Counted from the stretch's first letter, positions 24,996 to 37,082 are shown. The stretch is DNA of 64,000 nucleotides from Pohlia nutans (GCA_022496805.1 CM040086.1:2730501-2794500), one strand, 5' to 3'. Numbers and translations: made by a program. The notes: generated from the sequence alone by a model not told the origin.

Positions 24996-25270
24996 CAGTA
25001 CCGTAGTACCATAACTCGGTCGTCACCCCACGAACGAATATTTAATATTTTCTGAAAAATAAAGTTCATTCCTCGAAAAATGAATTCTCTTGAGCAAAAA
25101 ATATTTAAAAATGGCCCAAAATGGCCCGAAATAGCTGAGAAACATCAAAAGATTCACTGCTAAAAATAATTTATTCTATTTCATTCTTTTGTCCTCATAA
25201 TTCCCAATTTTTACGTTTTTGTTTTTTTGAATTATTTTTTGGCGTCCCAGCTATGATACTACAGTACCCT
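24996..25270 (+). mobile_element. MITE family H copy
   Basis: CAGTACCGTAGTACCATA at the left faces TATGATACTACAGTACCC at the right. Interior shares GAACGAATATTTAATATTTT and GAATTATTTTTTGGCG with the copy at 61566-61824; a third copy is at 60349-60620. Non-coding, ~275 bp. Confidence 0.78.
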
Positions 25271-25789
25271 ACTGCTAAAGAATGTTATGGTGACAGATGT
25301 GCATCAATTGTTTGTCATGTGGGAGCTTGAGTGGAATGTCATTCCAAAGAAATGAAATCATGTATTATTCTGACAGTCAACCTTATGATGTGACACTTTG
25401 ATTTTATTAGAGCTGGTAATGAGGATCATCAATGAATGTAGTGAACAGGGAAAACTGACCTCTACGGGTGGTTACAGAATGACTGATCTATTTGTCACTG
25501 GATTGGTTGAATTTCAAAATCACAAGAAAACAAACTTAATTTTTTTGTGAAAAGTAACACATGTCATGACTTAACTGGTTGGGACGTTAGGACCCTATAG
25601 ACATAACAATCAACGTATATAGAGCATACAATTAAAGGATTTCAAAATAGAAAATATTATTTTATGGTTCTTCCCAAGTGCTTCCCACACCGTACATTAA
25701 TCTCCTCAAACATGTATCATTTTCACCATAAATTTTTGGACTATTTATTGTAATATTTCTATGCAAATATGTTGTCCAAAAATGGAGTG
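25271..25789. other. AT-rich intergenic DNA
   Basis: No gene recognised. Confidence 0.4.
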
Positions 25790-26334
25790 TTAACCCTTTA
25801 GCGCGCCGGCGTCCAGAATCTGGACGCCGGATGAATTTGAGCAGCTCGATTTCTGTAGGTACCGGATGTTTTTCATCCATTTTTTTTTCCCATTCTTGTG
25901 CTAGTTGAATACCATTTGTACGGTATGGATCTTCCAAATAAGATAATGTGAATTTTTGAAATATTACAAAAGTGATTAATGTCAAGTTTCAATCTTAGTT
26001 CAAAAAGAAAGACCTTAAATATGATTTTCCATAGTAAGTAGAATCAAATAATGGAAACCATACCATCTCGTAGTGCATGTCGTTCTAATTTCATTACAAT
26101 ATTTAAAAAAAAATTTGTGTTAATTTTGGATTTTTAATTGAATTTCAAGAGAAAACCTTGCAAAATTACTTTAAAAATATTAATAATAAATATGATGAAT
26201 CCAACCGTACGGATGTTATCTACACATTGACATTTACAACTTTGTTTTGTACATCAACTCCAATTCCGTTTTTCATCAACCATTTTATAACAAATCTTTG
26301 AAAACAGTGTTGAATCGGGACGTTAAAGGGTTAA
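25790..26334 (+). mobile_element. MITE family A, full-length, with perfect subterminal palindrome
   Basis: TTAACCCTTTAGCGCG to GGGACGTTAAAGGGTTAA with TTAA borders, 545 bp. Just inside the left end lies a perfect hairpin: CCGGCGTCCAGA, one A, TCTGGACGCCGG (25807-25831). Nearly identical to the copy at 62214-62761. Open frames over it are chance. Confidence 0.92.
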
Positions 26335-27424
26335 AGTTGAATCCAAAAATGATTTCAAAAGAATGTTAAAGTTGCTGAAAATGGACGTAAGGTAAGTGGC
26401 TAATATCATACATTTTGGATGAATAAATCATATTCCATTCATATTTTACATGTTTCATCAAAATCATGGATGTAAATAACTTCATATATATTCATATGTA
26501 TAATTATAATTATAATTATTTTATTTTATTTTATTTTTAGATTTTAAATCACAGATTGTGTGCGTGACATGCTTTGTTGAGGAATTAGAAAACATGCACT
26601 AGCCAAGTGTTGGCTCAACAAGCATAAAGACACTGAAAGACAACTATGCTTCAAAGGCCTCCTATTGACTATTTTGGTTTTTTGCAAGTTTATTGGCTCT
26701 ATCGTTTGCATCAAGTGCAAAGAGTCTTTGCATTCACAAAAGCTACATTTATGATAAATGTGAGGAAGTTTGAGGTGGTCCTTATTCCAAAAGAAAATGA
26801 TTGTTGTATAAATTACAAGAAGAGACAAAGTAACTTGTAGCATAGTTGTTTATTTAGTCCTTTATAAATGGCCTTGTAATTCAATTTTAAGCATTTAACT
26901 TTTTTAAGATTAGAAGACTTATCATTTCTAAATATTATTTTTATCTTCATAACATGCTTGAGAATGGTGTGGAGATTTCAACATTATTTGAATGGATGGA
27001 AAGTAGTAGGATTAGGCGGGTGTGTTATAGCCTTAGGTGCACTCTTTAATAAACCTTGGCATTATGTGCGTTCATGACCCCCTTTAAAATACCCGTATAT
27101 GCAAAAAAATTACCGAAATTTAATCATAAAAAAAAATTCAAATTTAAACCTATAGCATAAGTATACAACACCCCTTTTGTTATGTAAAATGTCAAATTTT
27201 TTTTTTTCATTTAGAAAGTCATCAAAGACTTTTTCATCTCAAATATGTAATTCATACATATTTGATTGAACATTATAATTCATCTTATTATTTACTGCAA
27301 TGATCATTTCTAAACTTATTATGACGTGATCTACTAAAATCATAAGTCCACTTTGACCCACTAAACTTATGATAAGGGCACAAGCTTGCCTCCATATTTG
27401 ATAAACTAACCATCAATTCTATCA
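26335..27424. other. intergenic DNA, decayed repeats
   Basis: No gene. A fragment near 27040-27090 (GTGCGTTCATGACCCCC) matches one end of MITE family G. Confidence 0.4.
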
Positions 27425-27630
27425 GATCCCTCAAGGATTTATGATTTTCAAATGAAAAATTCAATACATTGTATTGTGAATAATATCATTCATATGGGAC
27501 CAAATTTTACATCACTAGAGTGATTGGTGAAGAACATTGCATGTGTTGGTGGGAAAAAAATTTGAACAAGAGGAAGCCCACATAGGACCCACTCAAAACA
27601 GTGCAATGCGAGGATGGCATATCACCATGT
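27425..27630 (+). mobile_element. family D fragment
   Basis: Internal similarity to 43750-43900: ATATCACTAGA-like and GTGAAGAACATTGCA.GTGTTGG blocks in the same order, followed by GGAAG.CC.CATA. Both ends are decayed. Confidence 0.6.
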
Positions 27631-28129
27631 TCAATCTTTTAGAGCAACAAGTTTTGCAATTTATAGCTATGCATTGTTTCACATAACAATTAGAATACTT
27701 TTTAGCACAATGTCATGTACAATGGGTACACCAATAATTCAAATTTTTTCTCCCAACTCTGAAACCTTGAACTTTCAGAAGTTCATGTAGGCTCAAAAAT
27801 ACATCAAATCACAAAATGTAAGTACATTGAAAAGATAATAGAGTCTAGACTTAAGTTTTTATAATTTTAATAATGTTTGAAATTATTCAATAGAATTTTA
27901 AGATATGAAAAATAATTGCTTGGATACCCAAATCATTGCAAGTCAGTGTAGCAGATACCCGAATCATTGCAAGTCCACGCATCTTTGGCTAAAGATTGAA
28001 TGGCGAAACATTGTGTTTCATGTTAAAGCTTCTCCAATGCTACTGTTGAAAAGGGTAGACTCCACTAATTGCTAAAGAACCTTATATTCAGGTCTGTATC
28101 AAAAGTCAATTACAACATTCATGCTTTCA
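27631..28129. other. AT-rich intergenic DNA
   Basis: Nothing recognised. Confidence 0.4.
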
Positions 28130-28144
28130 AACTATATCCGAAAT

Positions 28145-28233
28145 CTGCCAAAAGCAACTCGTCAGCTTTGCCGCGGGTTGCGAAGCAACTCGTGTGCCTC
28201 AATAGAAGAAGAAAAAAAAAAAAAAAAAAAAAA
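28145..28233 (+). mobile_element. 89-bp poly(A)-tailed retro-insertion
   Basis: A short body (CTGCCAAAAGCAACTCG...) ends in an A-rich tract of about 24 bases and is flanked by the same 15-bp sequence, AACTATATCCGAAAT, at 28130-28144 and 28234-28248. A poly(A) tail plus a ~15-bp duplication is the mark of LINE-driven target-primed insertion. The body repeats GCAACTCGT and matches no RNA I can name. Confidence 0.75.
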
Positions 28234-28254
28234 AACTATATCCGAAATGCAAAA

Positions 28255-28312
28255 AACAAGACAGGGAGGGCACGCTTTTTGAGGTATTTTGAGACAGGGA
28301 GGGCACGCTGTT
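28255..28312. repeat. short tandem duplication
   Basis: The block AGACAGGGAGGGCACGCT occurs twice about 35 bp apart. Confidence 0.7.
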
Positions 28313-29089
28313 GTTTGTAGCTGTAAATTTCTAACTACCGAATGGCAGCTGGAATCCTGTTGAAGCAATTGAAAAAAGTTACCACCCATAGAAGCAAGCT
28401 ACATGGTGTCTCCAGAGAAGCCTCAACACCTCCGAGGGTACAACTTATTATCATGAAGACAAGCTGAGATGCCATTCAAGCCACAGAATGCTAGCTAACA
28501 AAGGCCAGATAACTTCAAATTAGAATCAACTCTCTGCAAGTTCATGAGAGTCAAACGTGTTGTCTCACGTTGATCTCTCTCTACTAGAATACTTGTGTAT
28601 ATATGCTCCTGGTTGGATTCACATATGCATTGACTACAAAACAGGCTATTCTAAAAAGGTAAATTACCGAGAAGTTGCACAATGTCAGTGAATGCAAATG
28701 AACTTACCAAAATCCAGATAGCAGTATTCTCTGCCACGTGACCCGCCTCATCGGAGGATATGCCAAGGCCGAAGCTCACACACAATTATAGAGAAATTTG
28801 TAAAGTAGCAAAAACTATGGGTTCTGGGCCTGGGTCAGGAGTAAAGACCCGGTGAATCACGAAAACAATTCCAAGCATGTGAAGGTCCAAGCTCACTATT
28901 CATGTATTGGCCCACTCAACTAAGCTCACTATTTCAAGGTATACTTTTCGTTTCTCTCCATAGGAGGAAATATGAGGAATCTTCAATAATTTTCGTTTCT
29001 CTCCATAGGTCTGGATGGGGTATAAAAAGCAGGATTGCTCACCCAATTACTTTGCGAATTTTTCTAATGTCGTCCGGAACAGTTTATTT
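28313..29089. other. intergenic DNA
   Basis: No gene recognised. TTTCGTTTCTCTCCATAGG is repeated near 28947 and 28989. Confidence 0.4.
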
Positions 29090-29909
29090 TTACTTGACCA
29101 AATTTGGAAGCTCACGCCACTCAACTGTAGATATGTAGAGCCACAAGCGCTGATGACGAAAAGGAGAGTCTTCGTTCTCTTCGTTCTGTGCACATAAACT
29201 TACCAGCAGAAACTCCTTGAACGCAAAAAGGGACAAGTCGTAAGAGTATCTCGACAGCCATGAGTCCTCTCTAGCAACCAAGTGGTTCCATTTTGAGCGC
29301 TTCCAGGATGCACATCAGCATGATATTCTGAGATACGATTCACTTCGTCCCGCTCTTCAGTAATAAACTCATCCTGCACAAACAAACAATCCTCCGTAAC
29401 TGCATAACTTCTCGCGTTTCTCTCTTCCCCACGGTTCGCCTTTGCAGTCGTGTTGTTGCAAAATCAAATTTACATGGAGGTGTGGCCACCGTTTCAGCCT
29501 CCATGGGCAAATCAGGCGAAGAGTAGGACATCCCAAATATCACCCTCGAAGTCTTCTCCACTTTGCTCCACTGTTGGGATTGAGAGTCATATATGTATGC
29601 TCCTTGAATTCCAGGGTTGTTTATATTCTCATTCGCCACCATCACCTTGTAATGCTTTGCCTGAGGATCCACAACGAGTTGCACCGTTGTGCCAGGGTAT
29701 AATCCATCCAGATGATCCAAGTCAAGGAGTTCATCGTTCTCTCTGGTCAACAGGTTCCATATAGTAAGGAAGAGCAGCTTTGGCAAATCTTCATCAGAAT
29801 CATCCTCATCCTCATCATCAGGGATCACGGAAAGGAGACACACCAAACCACCGTCACACGCAACCAGAGCTAACACAATACTCATCTTCAGAGTCAAATT
29901 CAAATTCAT
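29090..29909 (-). pseudogene. F-box/kelch-type protein fragment
   Basis: The minus-strand frame at 29909-29340 contains YPGTTVQLVVDPQAKHYKVM, GAYIYDSQSQQW and VIFGMSYSSP, with the spacing of kelch-like repeats in the plant F-box/kelch family (substrate receptors of SCF ubiquitin ligases). Further downstream, in another frame, WLSRYSYDLSLFAFKEFLL and VEWRELPNL look like the continuation, so at least one frameshift separates them. No F-box is present and the frame start is an acidic, non-conserved stretch. Probably a decayed gene piece; a short intron cannot be excluded. Confidence 0.55.
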
Positions 29910-30341
29910 GCCATATGTTTGCTCTCATGTCAAAAACTCAAACACAAAACACACTGTGCTGTGGTAACAAGTGCAAAGCTGTTTGAAGTTGTAGCACAAA
30001 AGGATTAAAACCCCGAAATAGTGAGATTCCATGCACCATGTGATGCTAAAAACATGAGCGATTCAAAAACTGCAATGCAACAACAATTCATGAAATAAAC
30101 ACCACTGCCCAAATATCAGAAGCAAAACGCCTACAAGAGTCAAAAAGGCACCTCCAGATTTGCCGTCACATGCATCAAGAATAATGTAGGTCCGTTGATA
30201 GACATTTCCAGGCATACCTGTATCCGCCTCATCAAGTTTGCGGCAAACAGCAAAATTGCTAAGCGAACATATTTGCGTATTCCAAGAACAAGCGCATTCC
30301 AAGAACAAGCCCACCAATGATCAAACATACATTCTAATCTT
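29910..30341. other. intergenic DNA
   Basis: No gene recognised between the F-box fragment and the end of the inverted duplication. Confidence 0.45.
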
Positions 30342-32490
30342 CAACATTCACCACGGCCACGCAGACAAGGAAATGGCATAAAAGGGAATTTCGGCAAATT
30401 TGGTATTACACTCTCTGCGCATGTCCGTGGACCACACAAGTCGCTGGAAGGTACCTCACCTCTCAGCTCCCAGCCCCCACATGGAAACGCACTCCAATAC
30501 TTGATACAGAAATGTAGCATCGTCAACATCATAATTACTCAACAGAATTTTTTTTATTGGTGGCTACCAAGAACCTCGCGGTCCATCAAAATTCAAGTGA
30601 TCTAAGATCCACATGCACTGCACGACGCTGTTGCTTCGTCATCCATTTCCCACCAACGTCCGCCTGTCTGCACCTCCTCGCCAGCCAGGGGCCCGCTCTC
30701 AATCACTCCTCCCCACTTCTCCACCTAATTTAGTGTACACAAACTAATCTCATCGCTACCGCCTCTCAGCAGATCGTTCCGGGAACATCGTATCCATACG
30801 ACGCCCGGACGTTACGCGGATGTATGTCGACGAGTGAGCGATCTTTCTGACTTAGATCGTGACGGTGGAGCCGGCCACGATCTCCAGGATCTCGCCCGTG
30901 ATCTTGGCCTGACGTTGCCTGTTGTACGAGATGGACAGCGACTTCTTCAGGTCCGCCGCATTGTCCGACGCGTTGTTCATGGCGTTCATCCGCGCCGCCA
31001 GCTCGCTGGCGATGCTGTCCTGCAGCGCGCGCAGCACCTGGCTGTTCAGGTACAGCGGCAGCAGCGCGTCCAGGATCTGCACCGGCTCCTGCTCGAACGT
31101 CAGCACGCCCGTGAACGCCACCGTCTCCGTCCGCAGCTCCTCGCGCTCCACCGAGAACTTGCCGTCCTTGGTCGTCAGCCGGAACATCTCGTCGTCCGCC
31201 GCGTCCACGCAGTTGCCGTTGATGTCGCACACCTCGCCCTGCGGCGACAGCGGCAGCAGCGTGTGGATGATGGGGTCCGACCGGATCAGCGACACGAACC
31301 GCGTGTACAGCAGCTCCACCTTGTCCACCTCCTCCGACACGAACAGCGAGAACAGCTCGTCCGCGATGGCCTGCGCCTCCTTCGTCGTCGGCGCGTTCCC
31401 GGCCTCCAGAAACCTGTCCACGGGGATCTGCGGCCGCCTCTTGAAGTACCCGTTGCCCTTCTTCCCGATGCTCACCACCGTGTACTCGCACCCGATGTCG
31501 CGCAGCTCCTTCATCCGCGCCTCCGCCTTCTTCAGCACGTAGTTGTTGAAACCCCCGCACAGCCCCCTGTCGCCCGTCATCACCACCAGCGCGATCTTCT
31601 TCACCGGCCGCACCTAAAACCACCATTCCATTCCATTCGCCACCCACCTCACAATCTCAAAATCCAGCCGATTCATTACAATCGCGATTCATAAATTCAT
31701 TCATTCATTCATTCTCCAGCCACCAACCATGCGCATGCCCAATCACCATTTCCGCCACATTCAATTCCCAATTCCCAATGCTCCAATTCACCAATGCCCA
31801 ATCCCACCCACACAATCAAAATGCAGGAAGAGCAATTCCACTCACATTGGTCAGCGGGATGTCGATGTCCTCGGTGGCCAGCTGCTCGTTGACATTGAAC
31901 AGCACCTTCACGAGATTCTCCGAGAACGGGCGCCCGTTCACCACGGCCTCCTGCGCGCGACGCACCTTGGCGGCGGCCACGAGCTTCATGGCGTCCGTGA
32001 TCTTCTGCGTGTTCTTCACGGTGGCGATGCGGTCGCGCAGGTCCTTGAGCCCGGCGGTGACCACGGCGCTCCCGCGGCGGGCCACATGGGCGCTGCTGTC
32101 GGAGCCCGTGAGCATGTCGACGGAGGAGGCGGGGTCGGCGCCGCGCAGGCCCAGCGAGCGCGCGGACAGCCCGTCGAACGAGGCCAGCTTCAGCGACGAG
32201 CCGCACGCGAGCGAGGACGCCATCGCTCAGGGCCGAGATCAATCAAACAGGTCCAAGTAGTAGCGGAAACAACACTCAGGCGCTGGTTTCGAGCTGCAAG
32301 GCTTCCCCTCCCGGTCTGTGCAATGCGCAAGGGATTTGGGATGGGCCGGGGCATGCACGGCAGGGCTCAGTGGTGGGGAATTGATGGGATGAGGAGGGAG
32401 TGAGGCTCAGGCTGGCTGGCTATGGTGGAGATGCGCCTTATCCAGCTGCAACGCTGATCGAATGGCGGGCGACATGGCGCAGCGCCCTTT
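30342..32490 (-). repeat. inverted duplication, right arm (ATP synthase gamma locus)
   Basis: Reverse copy of 12420-14566. The intron is identical in both arms and coding differences are few, but the 3' flank has an ~11-bp indel near 30805 and the leader has a 3-bp indel near 32260 plus many substitutions upstream. Confidence 0.9.
30852..32223 (-). CDS. atpC: chloroplast ATP synthase gamma subunit precursor, copy 2
   Basis: Same role and structure as copy 1: exon 1 at 32223-31846, a 232-bp phase-0 intron, exon 2 at 31613-30852, 379 residues. Every landmark is kept, including the [12 protein letters not shown] region, the redox loop CDINGNC and the C-terminal [11 protein letters not shown]. 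The only protein differences seen against copy 1 are Thr for Ala at ~39 and Asp for Glu at ~42, both in the transit-peptide region, so the mature subunits are identical. The frame is intact and the 5' leader is GC-rich, so it is probably expressed. Its proximal upstream sequence has diverged from copy 1, leaving room for different control. Confidence 0.96.
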
Positions 32491-32621
32491 TCCGTAAGCC
32501 CCGATTACAATTGACTCTGCACTTCATTCTTCAGCAATGGAGTTTCCCGCAATTTTGGGTCATGCAATTGTCATTGCACTTCTCCTTATAACTCATTCTT
32601 GTAACATCGGTAACTTATTAA

Positions 32622-32670
32622 CCCTTAGCCCTAAAAGGACCAAGACGCCCTAATTGCGCTTGATGTTTTT
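32622..32670 (+). mobile_element. end fragment of a TTAA-type MITE (family D-like)
   Basis: TTAACCCTTAGCCCTAAAAG followed by GACCAAGACGCCCTAA resembles the family D terminus; the rest is replaced by the foldback element that follows. Confidence 0.5.
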
Positions 32671-32674
32671 TTTT

Positions 32675-33877
32675 AGCACACATGATGAATATCATTCATT
32701 CACTCCCGACTAGTACTTAATAAACCAGTTAAGTCATAGTAGGTAGATAGCGATAAGATAGATGGATGGTAAACCCAGTCACACTCTAAACCTTAACCCG
32801 AGTTAACCAGTTGTCTCCACCCCTATATAATCTTAATGGAATAAAGCTTCAACTCATTCTTTGATGCTCATGTTTTGTGTTAATGTTTTTTATTTTTTTA
32901 TTTTTTTATTTTTATTTTATTTTTATTTTTAGTTTGTTTTTGGCATCAAAGAATGAACTGGAGTTCTATTCCATTAAGATTATATAGGGGTGAAGACAAC
33001 TGGTTAACTCGGGTTAAGGTTTAGAGTGTGACTAAATTTACCATCCATCTATCTTATTGCTATCTACCTACTATGACTTAACTGGTTTATTAAGTACCAG
33101 TCGGGTAGATATGGTGACTAAGCTGTGGATGGAGAGTGAATGGATGATATTCATCATGTGTTAACTGCTTTTCTCATTTAACTCTAAGTTCACTTTTCAC
33201 TCCTATCTCTAAATTTTGCAAATTTGTTGCTAATTTCAAATCCTAAGGTTGTTCTCTACGCTCGAGGACTACTATAGTTAGCGGAGAGATTCTGTAGAAA
33301 GAGGAGAAATGAACAGATAGAGGGTGAAGGAGAGCAAGAGCAAGAACTGCAAAGAGCTAACAAAAGCTATGGCAGAAGAGCAAAAGCAAGAGCTATAAAG
33401 AGCTACAAAAAACTATCTCAGAAGAGCAAAAACAAGAGCTAGAAAGAGCTACAAAAAGCTATATCAGAAGAGTAAGAGCAAGAGCTACAAAAAACTACAG
33501 TATATCAAAAGAGCAAGAAGAATAACTACAAAGAGTTACAAATTAAGAGCTACAAAGAGCAATGGTGGAAAAACTATGGTGGAAGAGCTAACGGTGTTGG
33601 GAGACAAACTTAAACACAAAGTATAAAAAACATTAACACAAAACATGAGCATCAAAGAATGAGCTGGAGTTCTATTCCATTAAGATTATATAAGGGTGAA
33701 GACAAGCCGAATTGGTTAACTCAGGTTAAGGTTTAGAGTGTGACTGGGTTTACCATCCATCTATCTTATCGCTATCTACCTACTATGACTTATCTGGTTT
33801 ATTAAGTACTACTCAGGTAGATATGCTGATTAAGTTGTGGATGGAGAGTGAATGGATGATATTCATCCTGTCTTAAC
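32675..33877. mobile_element. compound foldback element, ~1.2 kb
   Basis: A ~210-bp arm (32675-32883, from TGATGAATATCATTCATTCA to GATGCTCATGTTTTGTG) occurs inverted at 32944-33165 and again inverted at 33625-33877, so the last two are direct repeats of each other. All carry ATTCCATTAAGATTATATA and AGGTTTAGAGTGTGACT. The stem-loop 32675-33165 has a ~60-bp T-rich loop. No coding capacity. Confidence 0.8.
33320..33600. repeat. minisatellite of AGAGCAAGAGCTACAAAGAG-like units
   Basis: Degenerate repeats of a ~48-bp higher unit built from GAGCAAGAGCTA, CAAAGAGCTA and AAAAAGCTAT fill the core of the foldback element. Confidence 0.8.
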
Positions 33878-33989
33878 AAGTAGTTTTGAGTAAGTCATAT
33901 GTGGAGTTTCTTTTGTTTAAATTTGTTAGTGTTTTTTTAATCAACACATGCAATGTTCTTTACTGATTTCGGTGATATAAAATTCAATT

Positions 33990-34075
33990 CTATCTGAATT
34001 ATATCTTTTCACAATATGATCAATTAAATTTATCATTTTATAACCATGAATCCTTGGTCCTTTAGGTGTTAAACG
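33990..34075 (-). mobile_element. family D fragment
   Basis: Reads toward CCATGAATCCTTGGTCCTTT and AGGTGTTAA, the family D end in inverse orientation; the other end is missing. Confidence 0.6.
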
Positions 34076-34492
34076 TTAGGTCCTCAATGGGCAACCCAAG
34101 GATTTTTGAAAGAATATGGTTTACATATTTAGGACATGTATGGGTGCAGGACTAATCACAACAAAGAAACTAGCATAAGAGGTATTAATTGGGAACTTGG
34201 ACAAGAATCAAATGATTCTTCAATACATTTGATCTAAGTAGACATTGTGAACAAGCATGGAAAAATTTGTTATTGCAATTAAGCACATTAGATGCCTCAC
34301 TTTGTTGTGCATTCATGTATGGTCAAAAGTAATTGAGTATTGTAGTACTCCTGCCGGGACTCCTGCTAGAAGAATGATTCTTTCGAAATGAAGCCCGTCT
34401 AGCTTGGAAAGACGTTTAAAGGTTAATTGAATCATCTTTCTATATGCGATTAGAAGAATTGTTAATAGGTAATAATTTAAACAAGGTCCAAA
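34076..34492. other. AT-rich intergenic DNA
   Basis: Nothing recognised. Confidence 0.4.
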
Positions 34493-35227
34493 CATGATAT
34501 GGGTACCCTTTCGTGGAGTCTTTGGACTTTAGAAAAATGTTCTTTCGGAATTGAAAAAATTATTAGAAAATTACAAAAAGTACGTGGTATTATAAATAGG
34601 ATGTTGGTACATAAAAATCATGTGCTAAATAGTTCAAATTCAAAAGTTGATGCTTTTCTTAATTTTACATATTCATGACCTGGTCACACTACAGTAGTGA
34701 AAGAACTACGTATTTAATGATTTTTTTTATTGAAGCAAATAGTCATACATTTTAATAATTTTATATTGAAATATATCATATGGTCTTTAGATGAAGACGT
34801 TTTGAAATCCTAGTCCTTTTTTATTGTGTAGAGAACATGTGAATTTCACAAGTTCTCATAATTAAAGACAAATAATAATACATAAATGTAAGAGTCAAAA
34901 TTGAACTTGGATATGTCTCAAACATTGTTTTAACTAAATTTCATGTTTATGAATCAATTCACTATAAATTGGTATTCCGGATTGTTCCTTTTGCTCCAAA
35001 TTTGGAAAATAAGACATTCCAGATTTGAAAGAAAAGGAATGAAAAGGAATATGAAAATTGTTCAATTTTTCTTGCTCAATAGTATTTTGAATGGAATATT
35101 ACAATTATCTCATGACTTTTTCATCAAATTCATCTAAATAGAAAATGTGTAATTTTTATCACACATTACATGAGTTAAAAAAATGACATTGTTTTAGTGG
35201 ATGTTCCTTTTTGATACCCGTATCATG
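34493..35227. mobile_element. family I element, ~735 bp
   Basis: CATGATATGGGTACC at the left faces GATACCCGTATCATG at the right. The left end, including GAAAATTACAAAAA and a TGGTATTATA-like block, matches the MITE in IQD intron 2. The interior is AT-rich with no coding signal. Confidence 0.7.
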
Positions 35228-35298
35228 CTTGAACCGAACAAAAACTTGTTATTGAATAACAACCTTAACATAAACTTGTTCACAAGCAATGATTTGGG

Positions 35299-36094
35299 GC
35301 GTTTGTATGGTACGGTCCACTAACTCCTCTTTTTGAATTAACTACATTTTGATGCACAATTGTGCACTTTGAGCATTTTGTTTAAAATTGTAATTTTCAA
35401 ACCAATTTGAAAATTATGTAGCAATAAAAATGAGTGAAACAACTTCTAGATTTATGTACATATTATTCAAAAAATAAAATTTTAGAATTTTAAAATCATT
35501 TTAAGTATCAAAACTCCCATTTTAATAACAACTTTACCAATTTACGATCAAACTTTGAATGTAAATATAGGTCACATTTTAATCTATATTTAAAATCTAA
35601 AATTCAGACAACCTAAAAAATTTCATTCCCAAGTACATTAAAAAAATAAATCCATCAATTTTCTTTTTTAAGAATAGAGAAACAATTAATCCCTCCCAAA
35701 AATAACACAATTTTAAATTTGAAACTTTAATTAATTCAAAAAAATTGAAAAAATTGGAAGATATTTTTCTTTACATATTTGAACACTAGAAAAATTCATA
35801 GCTCAAAATTCCATGCACAACCCTCTATTCTCCTTCTCTTTTAGAATTTAAAGTGCGTATTATGCACTATGACAATGCACTAGTTTACCCTTTGTTTCAT
35901 CCTCCATTAAAATATTATGCTAAATTTTTAATTTTCTATCAATTTTTTTTTCTCTTTTATCAGTACGGTCCATCCTACCACCATAGATTTAACACAAACA
36001 TTTTTCTCTCTCTCAAATGAGTTTTTCAAATTCTCAAAATCCTCAAATGAGTGCACAAGGATAAAAATTCTAGTGGACCATACCATACAAACAC
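35299..36094. mobile_element. ~796-bp inverted-repeat element
   Basis: GTTTGTATGGTACGGTCCAC at 35301 faces TAGTGGACCATACCATACAA ending 36090, 22-24 bp inverted ends with two or three differences. Interior very AT-rich, no coding frames. No clear target duplication. Confidence 0.7.
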
Positions 36095-36710
36095 CTTGTA
36101 AACTATTTGGGGGTTCAAGGCCTCCTTCTCACTATACCTCTCTTTGTTGATTTGCTAGTGACATTCTGTTCCTTTGAAATTGTTGAAATACGTTGAAGAA
36201 TTTGAGCAACAAAGTTCGGATACTTCCGATTCAATTAGAAACCCATCTCCTCATGTAACACTAGTAGAAAAGGTGGCGCTCCCAGGAAGATGCCCATGCA
36301 AAATCACTATGCATGCGTGGAATTGGGCACTACTTGCTTGGGCATCTCCCTCGACAATGGCATTTTTTTTTTTACTAGTGTAAGAGAATCCATTTCACTG
36401 ATGAGAAAATATCCCGCACCGTTGATAAAGAAGATCCAGAAGAGGAAGAAAGAAAGACTGGTGGTTACTGTAGTCCAGTCTATGGCATCAAGGCCAGTGC
36501 ATCCACCAACGTCACACACTTGATAGCTCAGCTTCTCAATTCTCAAACTTGGTCAGTCTCGAGTTGGAGCCAAAATTAGACCTATCTTGTTTGCAACAGC
36601 CACCAATCTTTACATGCTCTTTTTGAACATGGTGCAGATTTAACTGTTACATGCGACTTTACTTGGTGTCAAGGTGCGAGTATTTTGATTGTTGCAAAAT
36701 GGTACTCTCG
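36095..36710. other. intergenic DNA
   Basis: Short open frames at 36174-36546 have no recognisable domain or splice context; no gene called. Confidence 0.4.
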
Positions 36711-36911
36711 GGGGTGCACTTTACATTATGTTTGAGAATCACGTGCGTTCATGACCCTTTCAAAAAAACCCTTGTATACAAGAGGTTATATGTCTAAATA
36801 CCTTTGTATACAGATGTATTCCGTTTTAAATATATGTTTAGTTTAAGTGTACGTGAATATTTTCAGTTCTAAATGTGTTTATTGTATGTATACAAAATAC
36901 GGCAGTGTTTA
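36711..36911 (+). mobile_element. family G repeat
   Basis: Runs from GGGGTGCACTTTACATTATG through GTGCGTTCATGACC and TTGTATACA blocks to CAGTGTT. Inverse copies lie at 60627-60817 and 62793-63010. Ends do not form obvious inverted repeats. Confidence 0.7.
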
Positions 36912-37082
36912 AATTAATACTCCTCCTGTGCACTCACGTATACTCGTACATGTTTTAGTACAGTGCACCCCCCGAGATGGTTCTGACATGTACTCAGTAC
37001 GACGCGCTTAGTACCTGTTTTTTTTTAGCTTGACCTAAAGATTTGACTTTCAAATCCAAATGTTCATTTGGTTGTTCTCACA

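Noticed and set aside
25662..25985. Open frame of 107 codons (also 62074-62304 and similar)
   Set aside because: Lies across a family A MITE end; shared translated sequence merely reflects the repeat.
36174..36546. Overlapping short frames that might be a gene piece
   Set aside because: No domain, no supporting splice structure and low-complexity ends.
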